Below, in pieces: positions 1 to 11,945 of a stretch of 64,000 nt of DNA (positions are counted from its first letter, which is position 1; the number at the start of each line of letters is the position of its first letter). The notes under the pieces were generated by a model. The model was not told the DNA's origin and did not search any database. It was given only the letters and a program-made list of their open reading frames with translations. Source of the DNA: Bettongia penicillata ogilbyi (Eukaryota; Chordata; Mammalia; Diprotodontia; Potoroidae); NCBI GenBank assembly GCA_023548195.1, contig JAJHZJ010000269.1, positions 434,001 through 498,000 on the forward strand, in the 5' to 3' direction. A program made the position numbers and the translations under genes.

Positions 1-896
1 AGGTGGAGGAAAAACTGTGAAGAGAAATGAGAGAGATGCAAGAAAAGCATGAAAAACGAGTCAATACCTTGGTAAAGGAGACCCAAAAAAATGCTGAAGA
101 AAATAACACCTTGAAAAATAGGCTAACTCAACTGGCAAAAGAGGTTCAAAAAGCTAATGAGGACAAGAATGCATTCAAAAGCAAAATTAGTCAAATGGAA
201 AAAGAGGTTCAAAAGCTCACTGAAGAAAATAGCTCTCTCAACGTTAGAATGGAACAGATGGAGTCTAATAACTTTCTGAGAAACCAAGAAATCATAAAAC
301 AAAACCAAAAGAATGAAAAACTGGAAAAGAATGTGAAATATCTCATTGGAAAAACAACTGACCTGGAAAATACTTCCAGGAGAGACAATTTAAAAATCAT
401 GGGACTACCTGAAAGCCATGATCAAAAAAAGAGCCTAGACATCATCTTTCATGAAAGTATCAAGGAAAACTGCCCTGACATTCTAGAACCAGAGGGCAAA
501 ATAAGTATTGAAAGAATCCATCGATCACCACCTGAAAGAGATCCAAAAAGAGAAACTCCTAAGAACATTGTGGCCAAATTCCAGAACTCCCAGCTCAAGG
601 AGAAAATCTTGGAAGCAGCTAGAAAGAAAATTCCAGTATTGTGGAAATAAAATCAGGATAACACAAGATCTAGCAGCTTCTACCTTAAGGGATCGAAGGG
701 AGTGGAATAGAATATTCCAGAAGTCAACGAACTAAGACTCAAACCAAGAATCACCTACCTAGCAAAACTGAGTATAATACTTGAGGGGAAAATATGATCT
801 TTCAATGAAACAGAGGACTTTCCAGCATTCTTGATGAAAAGACCAGAGCTGAAAAGAAAATTTGACTTTCAACCACAAGAATGAGAAGAAGCATGA
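1..896 (+). pseudogene. L1-type ORF1 (RNA-binding chaperone), broken, HAL1 copy A
   Basis: The translation shows a coiled coil with heptads of the QMEKEVQKLTEEN type, then an RRM-like segment beginning RRDNLKIMGLPE, then a C-terminal domain containing HRSPPERDPKRETP. This is the domain order of L1 ORF1p. A TGA at 18-20 replaces the Gly codon seen in other copies (CTGGGA elsewhere, CTGTGA here). The longest surviving frame starts at an ATG a few bases later (27-650). After about 630 a small deletion and a TAA destroy the C-terminal domain. It is not expected to make a working protein. Confidence 0.85.
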
Positions 897-1011
897 AAAA
901 GTAAACAGCAAGGGAAGTCATAAGGGACTTACCAAAGGTGTACTGTTTACATTCCTACATGGAAAGACAATATGTGTAACGCTTAAAAAGTTTCAGTATC
1001 TGGGTAGTTGG

Positions 1012-1095
1012 TAGGACCACACACAGATGTACACACACAGACACACATGTACATGCATGCACGCACACACACATACACACATGCACGCACATACA
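1012..1095 (+). repeat. CA-rich spacer inside HAL1
   Basis: Interrupted (CA)n sequence sits just after ORF1. The same position holds CA or TG repeats in the copies at about 6920-7015, 14660-14755 (reverse) and 47890-47945. It is therefore an inherited part of the element that later changed length in each copy. Confidence 0.8.
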
Positions 1096-1829
1096 GAGAT
1101 AGAGAGCACAGAGTGAATTGAATAGAATGAGACCATATCTTAAAAGAAATTAAGGTAAATGGTGAGAGAGAAATGTAGTGAGAGGAGAGAGGGTAAAATG
1201 GAATGGGGTAAATTATGTCTCATTCAAGAGGCAAGCAGGAGACTTTTTAGTGGAGGGAAAAAGAGGAGAGCTGAGAAAAAAAAAACAGGAAGTTTACCCT
1301 CATCACATTCGGCTAAAGGAAAGAATAAAATCAACACTCATTTTTGTATGGAAACCTATTTTACAGTACAGGAAAGTGGGGGAGAAGGAGATAAGCAGGG
1401 GGGAGGGATGATGGAAGGGAGGGCAATGGGAGAAGGGAGCAATTTGAAGTCAACTGCCTTCTGAAAGGGAATGGGTGGGGAGGGAAGGATGGGGAGAATT
1501 TGGAACTCAAAGTTTTACGAACAACAGTTGAGTATTGTTGTTGCTACAAGGGAATAAGAAATATAGGTAATGAGGAATTGAAAGTCATCTGGCCCTACAG
1601 GACAAAAGAGAAGATGGGGACAAGAGAAGGGAGGGATGATAGAAGAGAGGGCAGATTGGTAATAGGGAAAATTGGAATGCTCGGTGTATTGGGGTGGGGG
1701 GAGGGGATAAATGGGGAGAGAATTGTGAACCCAAAATTTTGTGAAAATGAATGTAAAAAGTTAAATAAATAAATTTATACTAAAAAATAAATAGAAAATA
1801 AGCAAGTTAATGAGGTGAATAAAACTCAG

Positions 1830-2490
1830 AATAAGGTAGATATGATAGAGAAAGAAATGATCAATGAATTGGTCATGCAGCTGAAAATCTCGAAAAACTA
1901 CCTGAAATGTCTCAAACAAATGCCAAATTAGAAATACTGAAAACCAAAGGAGAGATTAATAAAATTAAAATTAAGAAAACTATCACCCTAATAAATAACA
2001 CTGAGATTTGGTTTTATGAAAAAATAAAATTGATAACCTTTTAGTCAATTTTATTTAAAAAAAAAAGAAAGACAAAACCATTATTACCAATATCAAAAAT
2101 GAAAAGAGTGAAACCTCCAAAGAGAAGGAAATGAAAAAAAAATTAGAAAATCCTCTGCTAAGTGTATGCCCATAAATTCAGCAAAGTAAATGATATGAAT
2201 GAGTATTTAAAAAATATAAATTGCCCTGATTAACAGAAGAGGAATTTGAATACTTAAATAGCCCCCTTTCAGAAAAAGAAATTGAGCAAGTTATCAATGA
2301 ACTCTCTGGAAATAATTTCCAGGGCCACATGAATTTACAATTGAATTCTACCAAATATTTAAGGCAGAGTTAATTCCAATACGATATATACGATTTGGGA
2401 AAATGACCGAAGAAGCCCTACCAAATTCATTTTATGATACAAATATGGTTTTGATACCTAAACCAAGAAGAGTCAAAAAAGAGATGGGAT
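1830..2490 (+). mobile_element. L1 ORF2 internal fragment, decayed
   Basis: The segment resembles the endonuclease-to-RT linker and early RT region of L1 ORF2. Recognisable stretches match KLEILKTKGEINKIEIKKT and [10 protein letters not shown], also seen in the L1 at 57-64 kb. Several stops and indels are present. It begins just after the HAL1 tail and ends abruptly near 2490 without an L1 3' end. It is a truncated relic, not a gene. Confidence 0.75.
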
Positions 2491-3184
2491 CTTCCTGATC
2501 AGCTTCCTGACAGTAGCTTAAGCATTATACGAATTTGCCTCTCTAATCTATTTATAGCATCTCTTGAATGTGTTTCTGTGCAGAAATCCACATAGACATG
2601 CATGTTTGTGAGGTCAACTGAGAAGAAATACTTAAAATTTCCCCAATTCACATTATTTTCTGATTTTCTTCTGATAGGCACAGCATGGCAAAGTAGTTAT
2701 TTTAACAATCACTGATGCAGACTTGAAGTAATTTTGTTCTTCCTGGAAACACTGACTATTTTACCTTTGGCTACATCTTTTTGATATTCTAGAGTGAACC
2801 CAATATGCATAGAATACTTTTTGTTACATAAGTCATAATTTTATATATTTAAGTAAATTCTTATTGTTGAAAACAGAAAAAAATTAATAAATTTAGAAGA
2901 AAATAACTGTATGCCTACTGCTTCTAGACGAAAATAGCACAACCTTATTACCTGGAACTATGACAAATATCTGGCTTCAATTGTATCCTCAATGTGAGAA
3001 AATAGCAAAATGAATTGAAGAGAAATCAAAATTTCTCTTTTCCTGATTCTTTGTCACAATACCTGTAATATTTATTCCAAACTTCTATCTTAGTCAATGG
3101 TCATGCTCCTTGGCTCAACGTCTCTTAGGCTGACAAGCACATTTCCCTATTGTAATAAAATAACAATGAAAATAACAATAATCA
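2491..3184. other. Unassigned AT-rich sequence
   Basis: No open reading frame, RNA gene or repeat that I recognise. A short open frame (2499-2681, minus) has no recognisable motif and is probably chance. Confidence 0.5.
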
Positions 3185-3185
3185 T

Positions 3186-3432
3186 ATAGAGGTGGCATGA
3201 CAGAGTTCCTAAAGAGCTAACTCCAAAGGATGAGATCTAGGTTCAAGTTCTACCTCTAACTCATATTCTCTGTGACTCTTGACAAGTACTTCAAAAATCA
3301 GTGTTCTACACAATTCTCTGTAGTATATAAGATGTAAGTAAACTTATGATTTATGTTAGTAGATGGAGTTTCCTTACAAGGAAATTCCCTATCAAAGGTC
3401 TAGTCTACTATCTGTATCTTATACTTATTCCT
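3186..3432 (+). repeat. MIR-class SINE (CORE-SINE), decayed
   Basis: The run GGTTCAAGTTCTACCTCTAA followed by a degraded TGTGACTCTTGACAAGT has the order of the MIR family (…GGTTCAAATCC…TGTGACCTTGGGCAAGT…). The head resembles the marsupial THER1/MIR_Mars type. Strand follows the MIR consensus. Confidence 0.6.
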
Positions 3433-4997
3433 AATAATAAAAATGCTCAGTCCTCCTATCCTCTCAAATAATCAACTAATTTTTTTTATTGTATTTCACT
3501 GTCAAATTTATGGAAAGAGTATTTGTTTGCATTTCATTTCTATTGAATCAGGCTTAACCTACTGAACCTTGGCATCTGTCACAACCACACTACTAAAAGA
3601 GTTATCAACATCACCTCTAAAGACCACTTAGTTACCAAGTGAAATATATTTTTTAAAGGCTTATGCATCTTAATTTTTCTGTCCTGTTGATTTTCCCTCC
3701 CTTGTTTTTAAAGCTGTTTTAATATTTTTTGGCACCATTCATTTTCCAATGTGTAACTTCTCTGCTATTTTTCTCAAATCCACCCCAGTTCCCTTATAAT
3801 TCAAACAGTTGAGCAAAGTTATCAAAGAGAGTGATTGAGTGTGTATACCTTTAACTTTCTATGCTTACAATTAACCACTTAATGGAAAGAAAGATTATTT
3901 TAACCATGGTCAGCTGGGAAGAAAATTGGCTGTTGTATTTGACCTTAATTATAGTGATCATTATGCATATTTTTCTGCTATGGTGTTCCATGAAATTCAC
4001 ACAGCACAATTTATTCGACATTCTGCATTTACTTGACAAATTATTTTTTTGGAGATTTTTGCTACTTCAAATTGTGCTATGAGTATTTTTATCATATAGA
4101 ATCTTTCTTTCTGTCATTGCTCCCCTTGGTCTACAAACCACCAAGGTCATAGGAATAAATCATTTAATATCTTAACTGAGATAAATTCAAAATGTTTTCT
4201 AGAATACTTGAACCAATTCACAGAATTAATTACAATGTGTTAATTATAATTGTTATTCTATAATTTTCCCCTTCCCAACATTTACCATTTTTCCCTAAAA
4301 TTTTACCACCAATGCAAATTTGATGGAAATGGTACAATACTTCAGAATTTCTTTAATTTTCATTGCTTTTATTGTTAGAGGTTTGGAGCTATTTCCCCGA
4401 TTATGAAAATTATATTTTTTTAACTTTTTAAAAAATTTTATTACATCAGATACATATTTTGGACTTGTCAGTCATAATAAATTTATACTTATTAGCTAAA
4501 GATTTGTTTTGAAATATTTGCTTCATATAAAGGTTTTTTCTGATATAAATGTTACTTCATAATTTAACTGTATGCTATTATTTATACAAAAACTTTTAAA
4601 AAAATTATATAACTGAAATAAATTATTTTGACTTTTACAATATCCTTTGTATGCTGTCTGCATTTATTCTCCCTGTAATTATTAGTGTGAAATAAGTGAA
4701 CCTGTATTGTTCTCTGATTTTAATGGAAAAATCTCATTGAGTTATAAGTGTGTGTGTGTGTGCGTGTGTGTATGTGTATGTGTATGCTATGATACACATG
4801 CTGTCATATATGGTTGATATTTCCTTGTATTAGGCTAAAATATAGTATGTCTTTTTTTAATTGGAGAAAATTGACTGGATAGAGAGGAAAAGAATGTAAA
4901 TATCTATGTTAAAAAAATCACTTAAAATTTAAATGTGATTAAAGATAATTTACCCAACATATTGAAGACCCTCTTCTTATTACTTTATAAGTTTTTT
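3433..4997. other. Unassigned AT-rich sequence with a short TG repeat
   Basis: No gene is recognised. A (TG)n microsatellite lies at about 4749-4786. The open frames at 3851-4082 overlap on both strands and show no family resemblance. Confidence 0.5.
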
Positions 4998-5011
4998 TAT
5001 TAAAAAAATTT
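4998..5011 (+). repeat. Target-site duplication, left copy
   Basis: The 14 bases TATTAAAAAAATTT recur exactly at 7846-7859 on the far side of the HAL1 element. The A/T-rich composition is what L1-type endonuclease target sites show. Confidence 0.8.
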
Positions 5012-7845
5012 CATTGGGGGAGGAGCCAAGATGGTGGAGTAGAAAGACTCTTGTATGCTAGCTCAGAATCCACAGCCCATAAATTTCCTGTAAAAAGAAC
5101 TCCCCACAAATTCTGGAGCACAGCAAAAAACGCAGAAACACAGTGGAAGAGATTTTCGTTCCAGAGAGCCCTGAAAAACCGACCCGAAATGTCCATTGCG
5201 TACCACACAGGGAAGCCCAGCCCTGCATTGCCTTGGCCGCAGAGCCCCGAGAGGAGCAGATCCGAGCAGGCTTCAGGGACGGAACCTCCGGTGACCACGA
5301 AGGTCGCTCCACCCACAGGTGCTACAGGTCAGTGAGAAAAGAACTGAGAGGGGAACGGGGTGTCTCCATGACTCAGGCACCCTCAGGAGGTGGTGACGGA
5401 GGGAGCAGCAGAGGAAGCCAAAGCCTGGGACTCCCAGAGCAGGAAGGAACTCAGATCCATTACTGAAGATGTCTGCATAAACCCCCTGAGGGAACTGAGC
5501 CTGGAAGGTGGCTCTGCCCCCACACGAGCACCAGAACTTAAGCTCACATTGGATAGCAGCCACACCAGCCACAGAAAGCCATGAGGCCGGGGAGGAGCAT
5601 TTGAATCTCAGACCCCAAGCACTAGCTGGGATGATCTAGGCGGAGGTGCAGAGGAATCTCAGAAGTCAAGTAACTGGCTGGGAAAATGTCCAGAAAAGGG
5701 AAGAAAAATAAGACCATAGAAAGCTACTTTCTTGGGGAACAAATGTTCCTGCTTTTCATTTCTGATAACGAGAAACAATTCTTACCATAAGGGAAAGATG
5801 TGGAGGTCAGGGCCTCTGTATCCCAGACATCCGAGGTGGATGTTTGGTGGGCTCAGGACATGGAAGAGCTCAAAAAGGATTTCGAAAAATAAAGTTAGAC
5901 AGGTGGAGGAAAAACTGGGAAGAAAAATGAGAGAGATGCAAGAAAAGCATGAAAAATGGGTCAATACCTTGGTAAAGGAGACCCAAAAAAACGCTGAAGA
6001 AAATAACACCTTGAAAAACAAGCTAACTCAATTGGCAAAAGAGGTTCAAAAAGCCAAGGAGGAGAAGAATGCTTTCAAAAGCAGAATTAGCCATATGGAA
6101 AAAGAGGTTCAAATGCTCACTGAAGATAATAGTTCTCTCAAGATTAGAATGGAACAGATGGAGTCTAATGACTTTCTGAGAAACCAAGAAATCATAAAAC
6201 TAAACCAAAAGAATGAAAAAATGGAAGAGAATGTGAAATATTCCATTGGAAAAAACAACTGACCTGGAAAATAGATCCAGGAGAGACAATTTAAAAATTA
6301 TGGGACTACTGGAAAGCCATGATCAAAAAAAGAGCCTAGAAATCATATTTCATGAAAGTATCAAGGAAAACTGCCCATTAATATTCTAGAACCAGAGGGC
6401 AAAATAAGTATTGAAGGAATCCATCGATCACCACCTGAAAGAGATCCAAAAAGAGAAACTCCTAGGAACAATGTGGCCAAATTCCAGAATTCCCTGGTCA
6501 AGGAGAAAATATTGCAAGCAGCTAGAAAGAAACAATTCCAGGATTGTGGAAAAACAATAAGGATAACACAAGATCTAGCAACTTCTACATTAAGGGATCG
6601 AAGGGCATGGAATTGGATATTCCAGAAGTCAAAGGAACTAGGACTCAAACCAAGAATCACCTACCCAGCAAAAATGAGTATAATACTTCAGGGGAAAATA
6701 CGGTCTTTCAATGAAACAGAGGACTTTCAGGCGTTCCTGATGAAAAGTCCAGAGCTGAAAAGAAAATTTGACTTTCAACCACAAGAATGAGAAGCATGAA
6801 AAAGTAAACAGTAAAGAGAAGTCATAAGGGGCTTTCCAAAGGTGAACTGTTTACATTCCTACATGCAAAGACAATATTTGTAACTCTTAAAACTTATCAT
6901 TATCTGGGTAGTTGGTGGGACCACACACACACATACACACACACGTGCACAAACACATACACACACATGTATACACATGCACCCAAACACACATACACAC
7001 ATGCACGCACATACAGACACAGAGAGCACACAGTTGATTGAATAGGATGGGACCATATCTTAATAGAAATTAAGGTAAATGTTGAGAGAGAAATGTAGTG
7101 GGAGGAGAGAGGGTGAAATGGAATGGGGTAAATTATGTCTCACTCAAGAGGCAAGCAGGAGATATTTTAGTGGAGGGAAAAAGAGGAGAGCTGAGTAAAA
7201 AAAAAAAAACATGAGGTTTACCCTCATCACATTCGACTAAAGGAAGGAGTAAAATGTACACTCATTTTGGTATGAAAACCTATCTTACAATACAGGAAAG
7301 TGGGGGAGAAGGAGATAAGCAGGGAGGGATGGATGATAGAAGGGAGGGCAATGGGAGGAGGTAGCAATTTGAAGTCAACACTCGGGGAGGGACAGGATCA
7401 AAAAACAGAATAGAAACAATGGAGGGCAGGATAGGATGGAGGGAAATACAGTTAGTCTTACACAACATGCTATTATCAAAGTCATTTGCAAAACTACACA
7501 GATATGGCCTATATTGAATTGCCTGCCTTCCCAAAGAGAATGGGTGGGGAGGGAGGGATGGGGAGAATTTGAAACTCAAAGGTTTAGGAATAACTGTTTA
7601 GTACTGTTCTTGCTACTAGGAAACAAGAAATACAGTTAATGGGGAATAGAAAGTCATCTGGCCCTACAGGACAAAAGAGAAGATGGGGACAAGAGAAGGG
7701 AGGGATGATAGGAGAGAGGGCAAATTTGTGATAAGGAAAATTAGAATGCTCGGTGTATTGGGGTGGGGGAGGGGATAAATGGGGAGAAAATTTGGAACCC
7801 AAGATTTTGTGAAAATGAATGTAAAAAGTTAAATAAATAAATTTA
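5012..7845 (+). mobile_element. HAL1 copy B, complete ends, with target-site duplication
   Basis: A full-length 2.8-kb element. It opens with GGGGAGGAGCCAAGATGG at about 5016. A GC-richer 5'UTR follows (5030-5685), then degraded ORF1 (5686-6790), CA-rich spacer (6920-7015), purine-rich 3' region, and the end AAAGTTAAATAAATAAATT. It lacks any endonuclease or reverse-transcriptase coding. The perfect 14-bp duplication shows it was inserted by target-primed reverse transcription, which it cannot encode itself; L1 ORF2p is the expected source. This copy best defines the structure of the family in the window. Confidence 0.9.
5686..6790 (+). pseudogene. L1-type ORF1, broken, HAL1 copy B
   Basis: The start ATG follows a conserved GGGAAA context; the same start gives MSRKGKKNKT in the copy at 45354. 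An in-frame TAA at about 5793 stands where the sister copy has TCA. There is a frameshift near 5885, an extra A near 6250 (six A where sisters have five), and a 2-base gain near 6373. The coiled coil, RRM-like region and HRSPPERDPKRETP-type C-terminal domain are all still recognisable. Dead as a gene. Confidence 0.85.
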
Positions 7846-7859
7846 TATTAAAAAAATTT
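7846..7859 (+). repeat. Target-site duplication, right copy
   Basis: Exact repeat of 4998-5011. It marks the 3' boundary of HAL1 copy B. Confidence 0.8.
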
Positions 7860-8145
7860 ATATTAAATAATATTTATATTAAATAATATTTATATTAAAT
7901 AATATTTAAAATAATATAAATAATTTATAATATTTAAAATTTACATTAAATAATATCTAATTATTTAGTTAAATAATTATTAATATTTATTTATTTTTAA
8001 ATAAATATTTTAAATAAATAATATTAAAAATATTAAATATAAATACTTTAAATAAATTTAAATATTTAAATAATTAAATAATATTATATTGAATAATATT
8101 TAATTTAAAATTAATTTATATTAAAAAACATTTCATCATAAATTA
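7860..8145. repeat. AT-only degenerate repeat next to the HAL1 tail
   Basis: About 285 bases almost entirely A and T, built from variants of TATTAAATAATATTTA. It starts exactly at the duplicated target site, so it may be a local expansion of the target or tail sequence. No gene. Confidence 0.75.
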
Positions 8146-10180
8146 TGTTTTAAAGTATGAACTATTTTATATTATAGGAATTTTATAACTTTACATCTCA
8201 GTAGTTCTCTTATAAAGGTTAAGGATCATGTGTTCCTTAGATCACAATGCATTTTGAACATTAATGGCAACTGCCTGATCCATGAGGGTTAGAGTTCTCT
8301 TCTTACCCCCTGTTTTCCGTACTAAATAACACTTTACTTTTGGTCTAAGCTCATCATTCCTCTGATTTCTTTATGGGGAGGTTCTGAGGCCGTTGTAAAA
8401 ATTAGTCTAGGTTCTCTTTTCTCAAACTTTTTGGCTTCTTTTTCCCTTCTATACAAAATCCCTGACATCCTGCAGAAAATTACTTATAGCTAAGATTTTG
8501 GCTAATGTCGAAGTTCATCTAAAGTTGGAGGGTGTTCAGGTGTACTCATGAATAAAGCTGGGGTTCATAATTGTATTTTTTATGTGAAAGAAATTCTAAA
8601 AATAAAATATTCATAATTTATATTGGTAGAACTCGACAGGAATTCTATAGGATTCAGTAACAACTTTTACTGTCATCATTTGGGAGATACTTTAAGTCTC
8701 ATTAAAACAAAAAACAAGTTCATTGTAAGAGTTTAAATTAAGTATAAAACATTTTACTTTGGCTCTGTGTTGTTCCATTCAAATTCCTTATTTTCTGATG
8801 AATCTAGTCCTGCAACTGAACTCTTTCTCTTGTTGATGGTCATTTTCTCCAATCCAAAAATAATCCTTGACATCAGTTAGTTTCAATTAATGATCCCAAA
8901 ACTTCTATATCTTTCAAACCCAATTTTATACTCAGGCCACTTTTTCATACATGACAGTCCTCAGAATTGATGTTCAATCACACTGGGAAACAAAACAAAG
9001 TAGGAAAGGTAACTAAAGGCTTTGATACAAGCTAACCTAAACAAACTCCTGTACTCTCCATGTCATGTGGGAGACTTTGGCATCATCAGAAGCTATAAAT
9101 GGCCTAGCAAATCCTTCAATTTTAACGGAAGTCTTAAAGTTGCCATTTATAAAATCAAAGGAAAAGACAGTAAGCAGAAATTTGTCTCTCCTTTTAACTG
9201 TCTACTACCGTTTTCCCACCCTGGCACTTTAATATCTCAGACAACTGAGGGCAGGGAATAAATAAGAGGTCACTCATTTTTGTTTGCTTTTCCTCTGTGT
9301 TACCTAGGTAGGAAGTACTTTCAGCCCTGAACATAACTAAAGGCAGCAATGAATTTGCTATCCAAAAATGGTCCAAGGGCTAAATCACATATGCAACTAG
9401 GACATATTCTCACTAAATCTTCAAGTTACACTTGTATTCACTTTGTGAAACCATTTAAACCGAAGTGTATTCTAATCTAGTTCTTAAGTAGGATAAGCAT
9501 CAAGATGAAGATCATTTACTTGATTTGACAAATGAAGGTGGGGAAATAAATCAGTTTTATTTAGGATTTCAAGAACTTTTCATGAAGCTTAACTAGACTT
9601 TTAAATTTGTAGGCATATATCTTTCACTGGAGAAAATAGTTTTTATGAAACTTATTTTCCTGGAATTTTTTTTTCTAATTCCTCCCCTAATACCTAAACA
9701 ACAATAAGCTGTAGTATGTTCTGTCACAATATGCTGTCTTGAGAACATTCAGTAGAGACATACACCTGTGGACTGAAAATTATGGGTTCAAAAATAAACC
9801 ACTGCTCCAGTTTCTCTAACATGGCCTCTTTACACTTATTTGGAAATGGCTTCAAACTATAGACCAATAGCTCTGTAATAGCATTGGCTAGAAAAGCCTT
9901 ATGAAGAAATTAAACACCTTAGGAAAGTCACATTTTTGAAGACCCGCATTTTGAAATGCTTATGTACTTTTTGCATCTATTGCACCCTTCAGGGTCTTCA
10001 CTTCACTCTCTTCTTTTGGTCTTCATATCTTAGGATTTTAAGTTTTTTTTTCCTTCCACCCCAATTAATCCTATATACCCGAAGTATTAATAAACGCTTC
10101 TCATTCATGTATGAAAGCACAACCGGAAAATCATTGTTCATCCATCATTTCTGGAGAATATCAAGGGTGGTATCTTGATT
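8146..10180. other. Unassigned sequence
   Basis: About 2 kb with no recognised gene or repeat. Open frames at 9022-9261 and 9936-10178 have no recognisable motif. This could be unique intergenic sequence or very old repeat. Confidence 0.45.
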
Positions 10181-10184
10181 TATG

Positions 10185-10615
10185 CCATGAACTGGATTTC
10201 AGTGAGACAAGTTGAAGTCCAATGGCAAGACAAAAGCCTGGAATGCAGTGGATGATCTTGGTGTCTTCTATGCCTTACCAAACTCTAACCATGCCCCAGC
10301 ACCTGCATCAGCCACCTGTATGGAACAAATTATTGTCATCTGACCATTCTTCTGGAGGAAGACTTCACATGCTTAGGGTACTCATTACTCTGACTTACCA
10401 TGAGTAATTGGTTACCCTCCACCTGTTTTAACCTGTCAGCCAAGAAGGCTTTACTGGGCTTTGATTACTGTGCTTTCGACAACTTCCTGAAGCTACAGGT
10501 GAGAGCTGGTGAAAGGTGGACATTAAAAGTGGATGAAAAGCCCTGGAAAGAGCTTAACAATTCCTCACACCAGAGATGCTACTGCTCCCTGAACACCCCA
10601 ATTAGGTAGAAGCAG
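10185..10615 (-). mobile_element. RTE-related repeat fragment
   Basis: The stretch from about 10500 to 10610 lines up with 26830-26945, at the 5' end of the RTE LINE at 23-27 kb: both have GGTGGACA…CCCTGGAAAG or its equivalent, then a CACA…AGGTACT-like block and CCTGAACACC-like block. Orientation matches, so I assign the minus strand. The part before 10400 resembles RTE-associated sequence I recall from marsupials, but nothing in the window confirms that. Confidence 0.55.
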
Positions 10616-10809
10616 CTTAAATTGAATTATATTTAATTGTTATTTCTTTCTCACTTTTCCTAAAAGAAATCTTCCTTGAGTCATAATAAAAATTCCTTGG
10701 GCATGAGGACAATTAAATATGAGTAGAAGGAACAGGAAATTTAAAAGTTCCCAAATACGTCATGCATTTTTGAAAATATAAAATTATAGACTTTTGATAG
10801 CTCATGAAA

Positions 10810-10960
10810 ATTATCGAGCTATTCATTTCATTTTATAGATGTGGAAATAGAGACCCAGAAGGCTAAATGAAATCCTGAAAATCACATGATTACTTAGCAA
10901 CAAAAAACTAGAACTCAGGTGTTTGTTTTTCAAAACCATCCATGCCCTCATATAATAATA
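10810..10960 (-). repeat. MIR-like SINE fragment
   Basis: The order ATTTTATAGATGTGGAAATAG…ATCACATGATTACTTAGCAA matches the antisense of the MIR 3' half (…TTTACAGATGAGGAAACTGAG…GTCACACAGCTAG…). Decayed. Confidence 0.6.
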
Positions 10961-11294
10961 TGAGTTATTTCTTGCCCTTTCTTTGACTTCAAGAGTGTAA
11001 TTTGTATCCCAAGAAACAGATTTGTGACTGGAGTAATTTATTTCCTTTTTTATCATCCATTGGTCTCATAAACTATAGAAGTTGTCACCAAGTTAGTCAG
11101 GCACGTGGCAACAGATTGCAAAAGTTTAAAGATGGGTGAATCTCAAAAGATTAGCTGTTGGGCCTGAAGTTTGTTCAAATTCCAAGCATCTCAGGTGTTT
11201 CCCAGAAAACAGCAAATAACTCATTTTAAAAAAAAATCAAAATTGTTAAAATATGACTAAGAGAAAACTATTCTTGGTTATAGCACAAAAACAA

Positions 11295-11347
11295 ACTCTC
11301 CCTCCCTCCTTCCCTCACTCCCTCTTCCTCCCTCCCTCTCTCTCCCT

Positions 11348-11416
<69 letters not shown>

Positions 11417-11420
11417 CCCC
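11295..11420 (+). repeat. CT microsatellite
   Basis: (CCCT)n passes into a long (CT)n tract. The open frame across it (11253-11477) is poly Ser-Leu produced by the repeat. Confidence 0.95.
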
Positions 11421-11594
11421 ATTTCTCCCATCATCCACATTCTTTTGTTAACTATTATCTTTCTTTTTTTCAGATGACTGTTAAATTCAGCTCCATTTTC
11501 TTCCTTGGACTTTGATTCGAGATAATTAATTGCCTCTTAGAGACAACTTAAACTCAAAATGCTTCTAAAAGTGAATTTTCCCTTTAAATCTCCT

Positions 11595-11945
11595 CTCTTC
11601 CAAACATCTGGCTGTTGTCCTTCATCTTCGAAGAGGACCAAAGTGACATCACCATGATACAGTGAAATTTCAATGTGTCCAGCTGTGATTGATCAAACCA
11701 ATACGGGCTTAGAATGCTCTACAGGTTGGGTACAGATATTCCGTGTGAATGTTTGGGGTGGATACCCCAAATTTTTGCATCCTGGTTTTGTTTTGTGCCA
11801 TTTCAATTCTTGCTTTGATCAAAGAGCACAGCACCCTTTTTGATGTGGGCAAACCATGCTGAGCAGTCCTGTGCCTGTTTCCCATGTTGCACAGTCCAAT
11901 CCAAAGTTCATGAGAGAGACCTTGAGAGTTTCCAAACATCTAAAT
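11595..11945 (-). mobile_element. RTE LINE 3' end, truncated
   Basis: It is homologous over about 330 bases to the 3' end of the RTE element at 23.05-23.38 kb, in the same orientation. Shared features include the terminal AGAGGACCAAA-type tail and the coding stretch CSAWHAR/RTAQHGL. On the minus strand the translation near 11700-11740 retains a zinc-finger-like tail (PTC…AxIGLINHSWTH) with the first Cys changed to Tyr and a stop in the finger. Confidence 0.75.

Larger units (their letters stand above)
1..1790 (+). mobile_element. HAL1 (ORF2-less L1 relative), copy A, cut by window edge
   Basis: The element runs from inside ORF1 through a CA-rich spacer and a purine-rich 3' region to an end of the form AAAGTTAAATAAATAAAT. 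ORF1-like sequence (about 1-896) is followed directly by the L1-type spacer and 3' end with no reverse transcriptase between them, which is the HAL1 arrangement known from marsupials. It shares diagnostic bases with the copy at 46.3-48.8 kb, including an early TGA and the string CTCCCAGCTCAAGG. The same 3' region recurs at 6.8-7.8, 13.8-14.9 and 47.8-48.8 kb. The left end lies outside the window. Confidence 0.85.

Noticed and set aside
1159..1772. Frames in the HAL1 3' region (and equivalents near 7.3-7.8, 14.1-14.4 and 48.2-48.8 kb)
   Set aside because: The region is purine-rich and so lacks stops by composition; the frames are not conserved between copies and differ in start, length and phase.
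3851..4082. Hydrophobic frame that could be a small membrane protein
   Set aside because: Open on both strands in AT-rich DNA, with no family resemblance and no supporting context.
5011..5584. Frames of 60-107 codons in HAL1 leaders, both strands (also 16.1-16.5 and 44.1-45.2 kb)
   Set aside because: The GC-rich leader keeps several frames open by chance. Frame lengths and reading frames differ between copies, so no conserved upstream protein is supported.
10823..11056. 77-codon minus-strand frame
   Set aside because: It overlaps a MIR-like SINE and shows no known motif.
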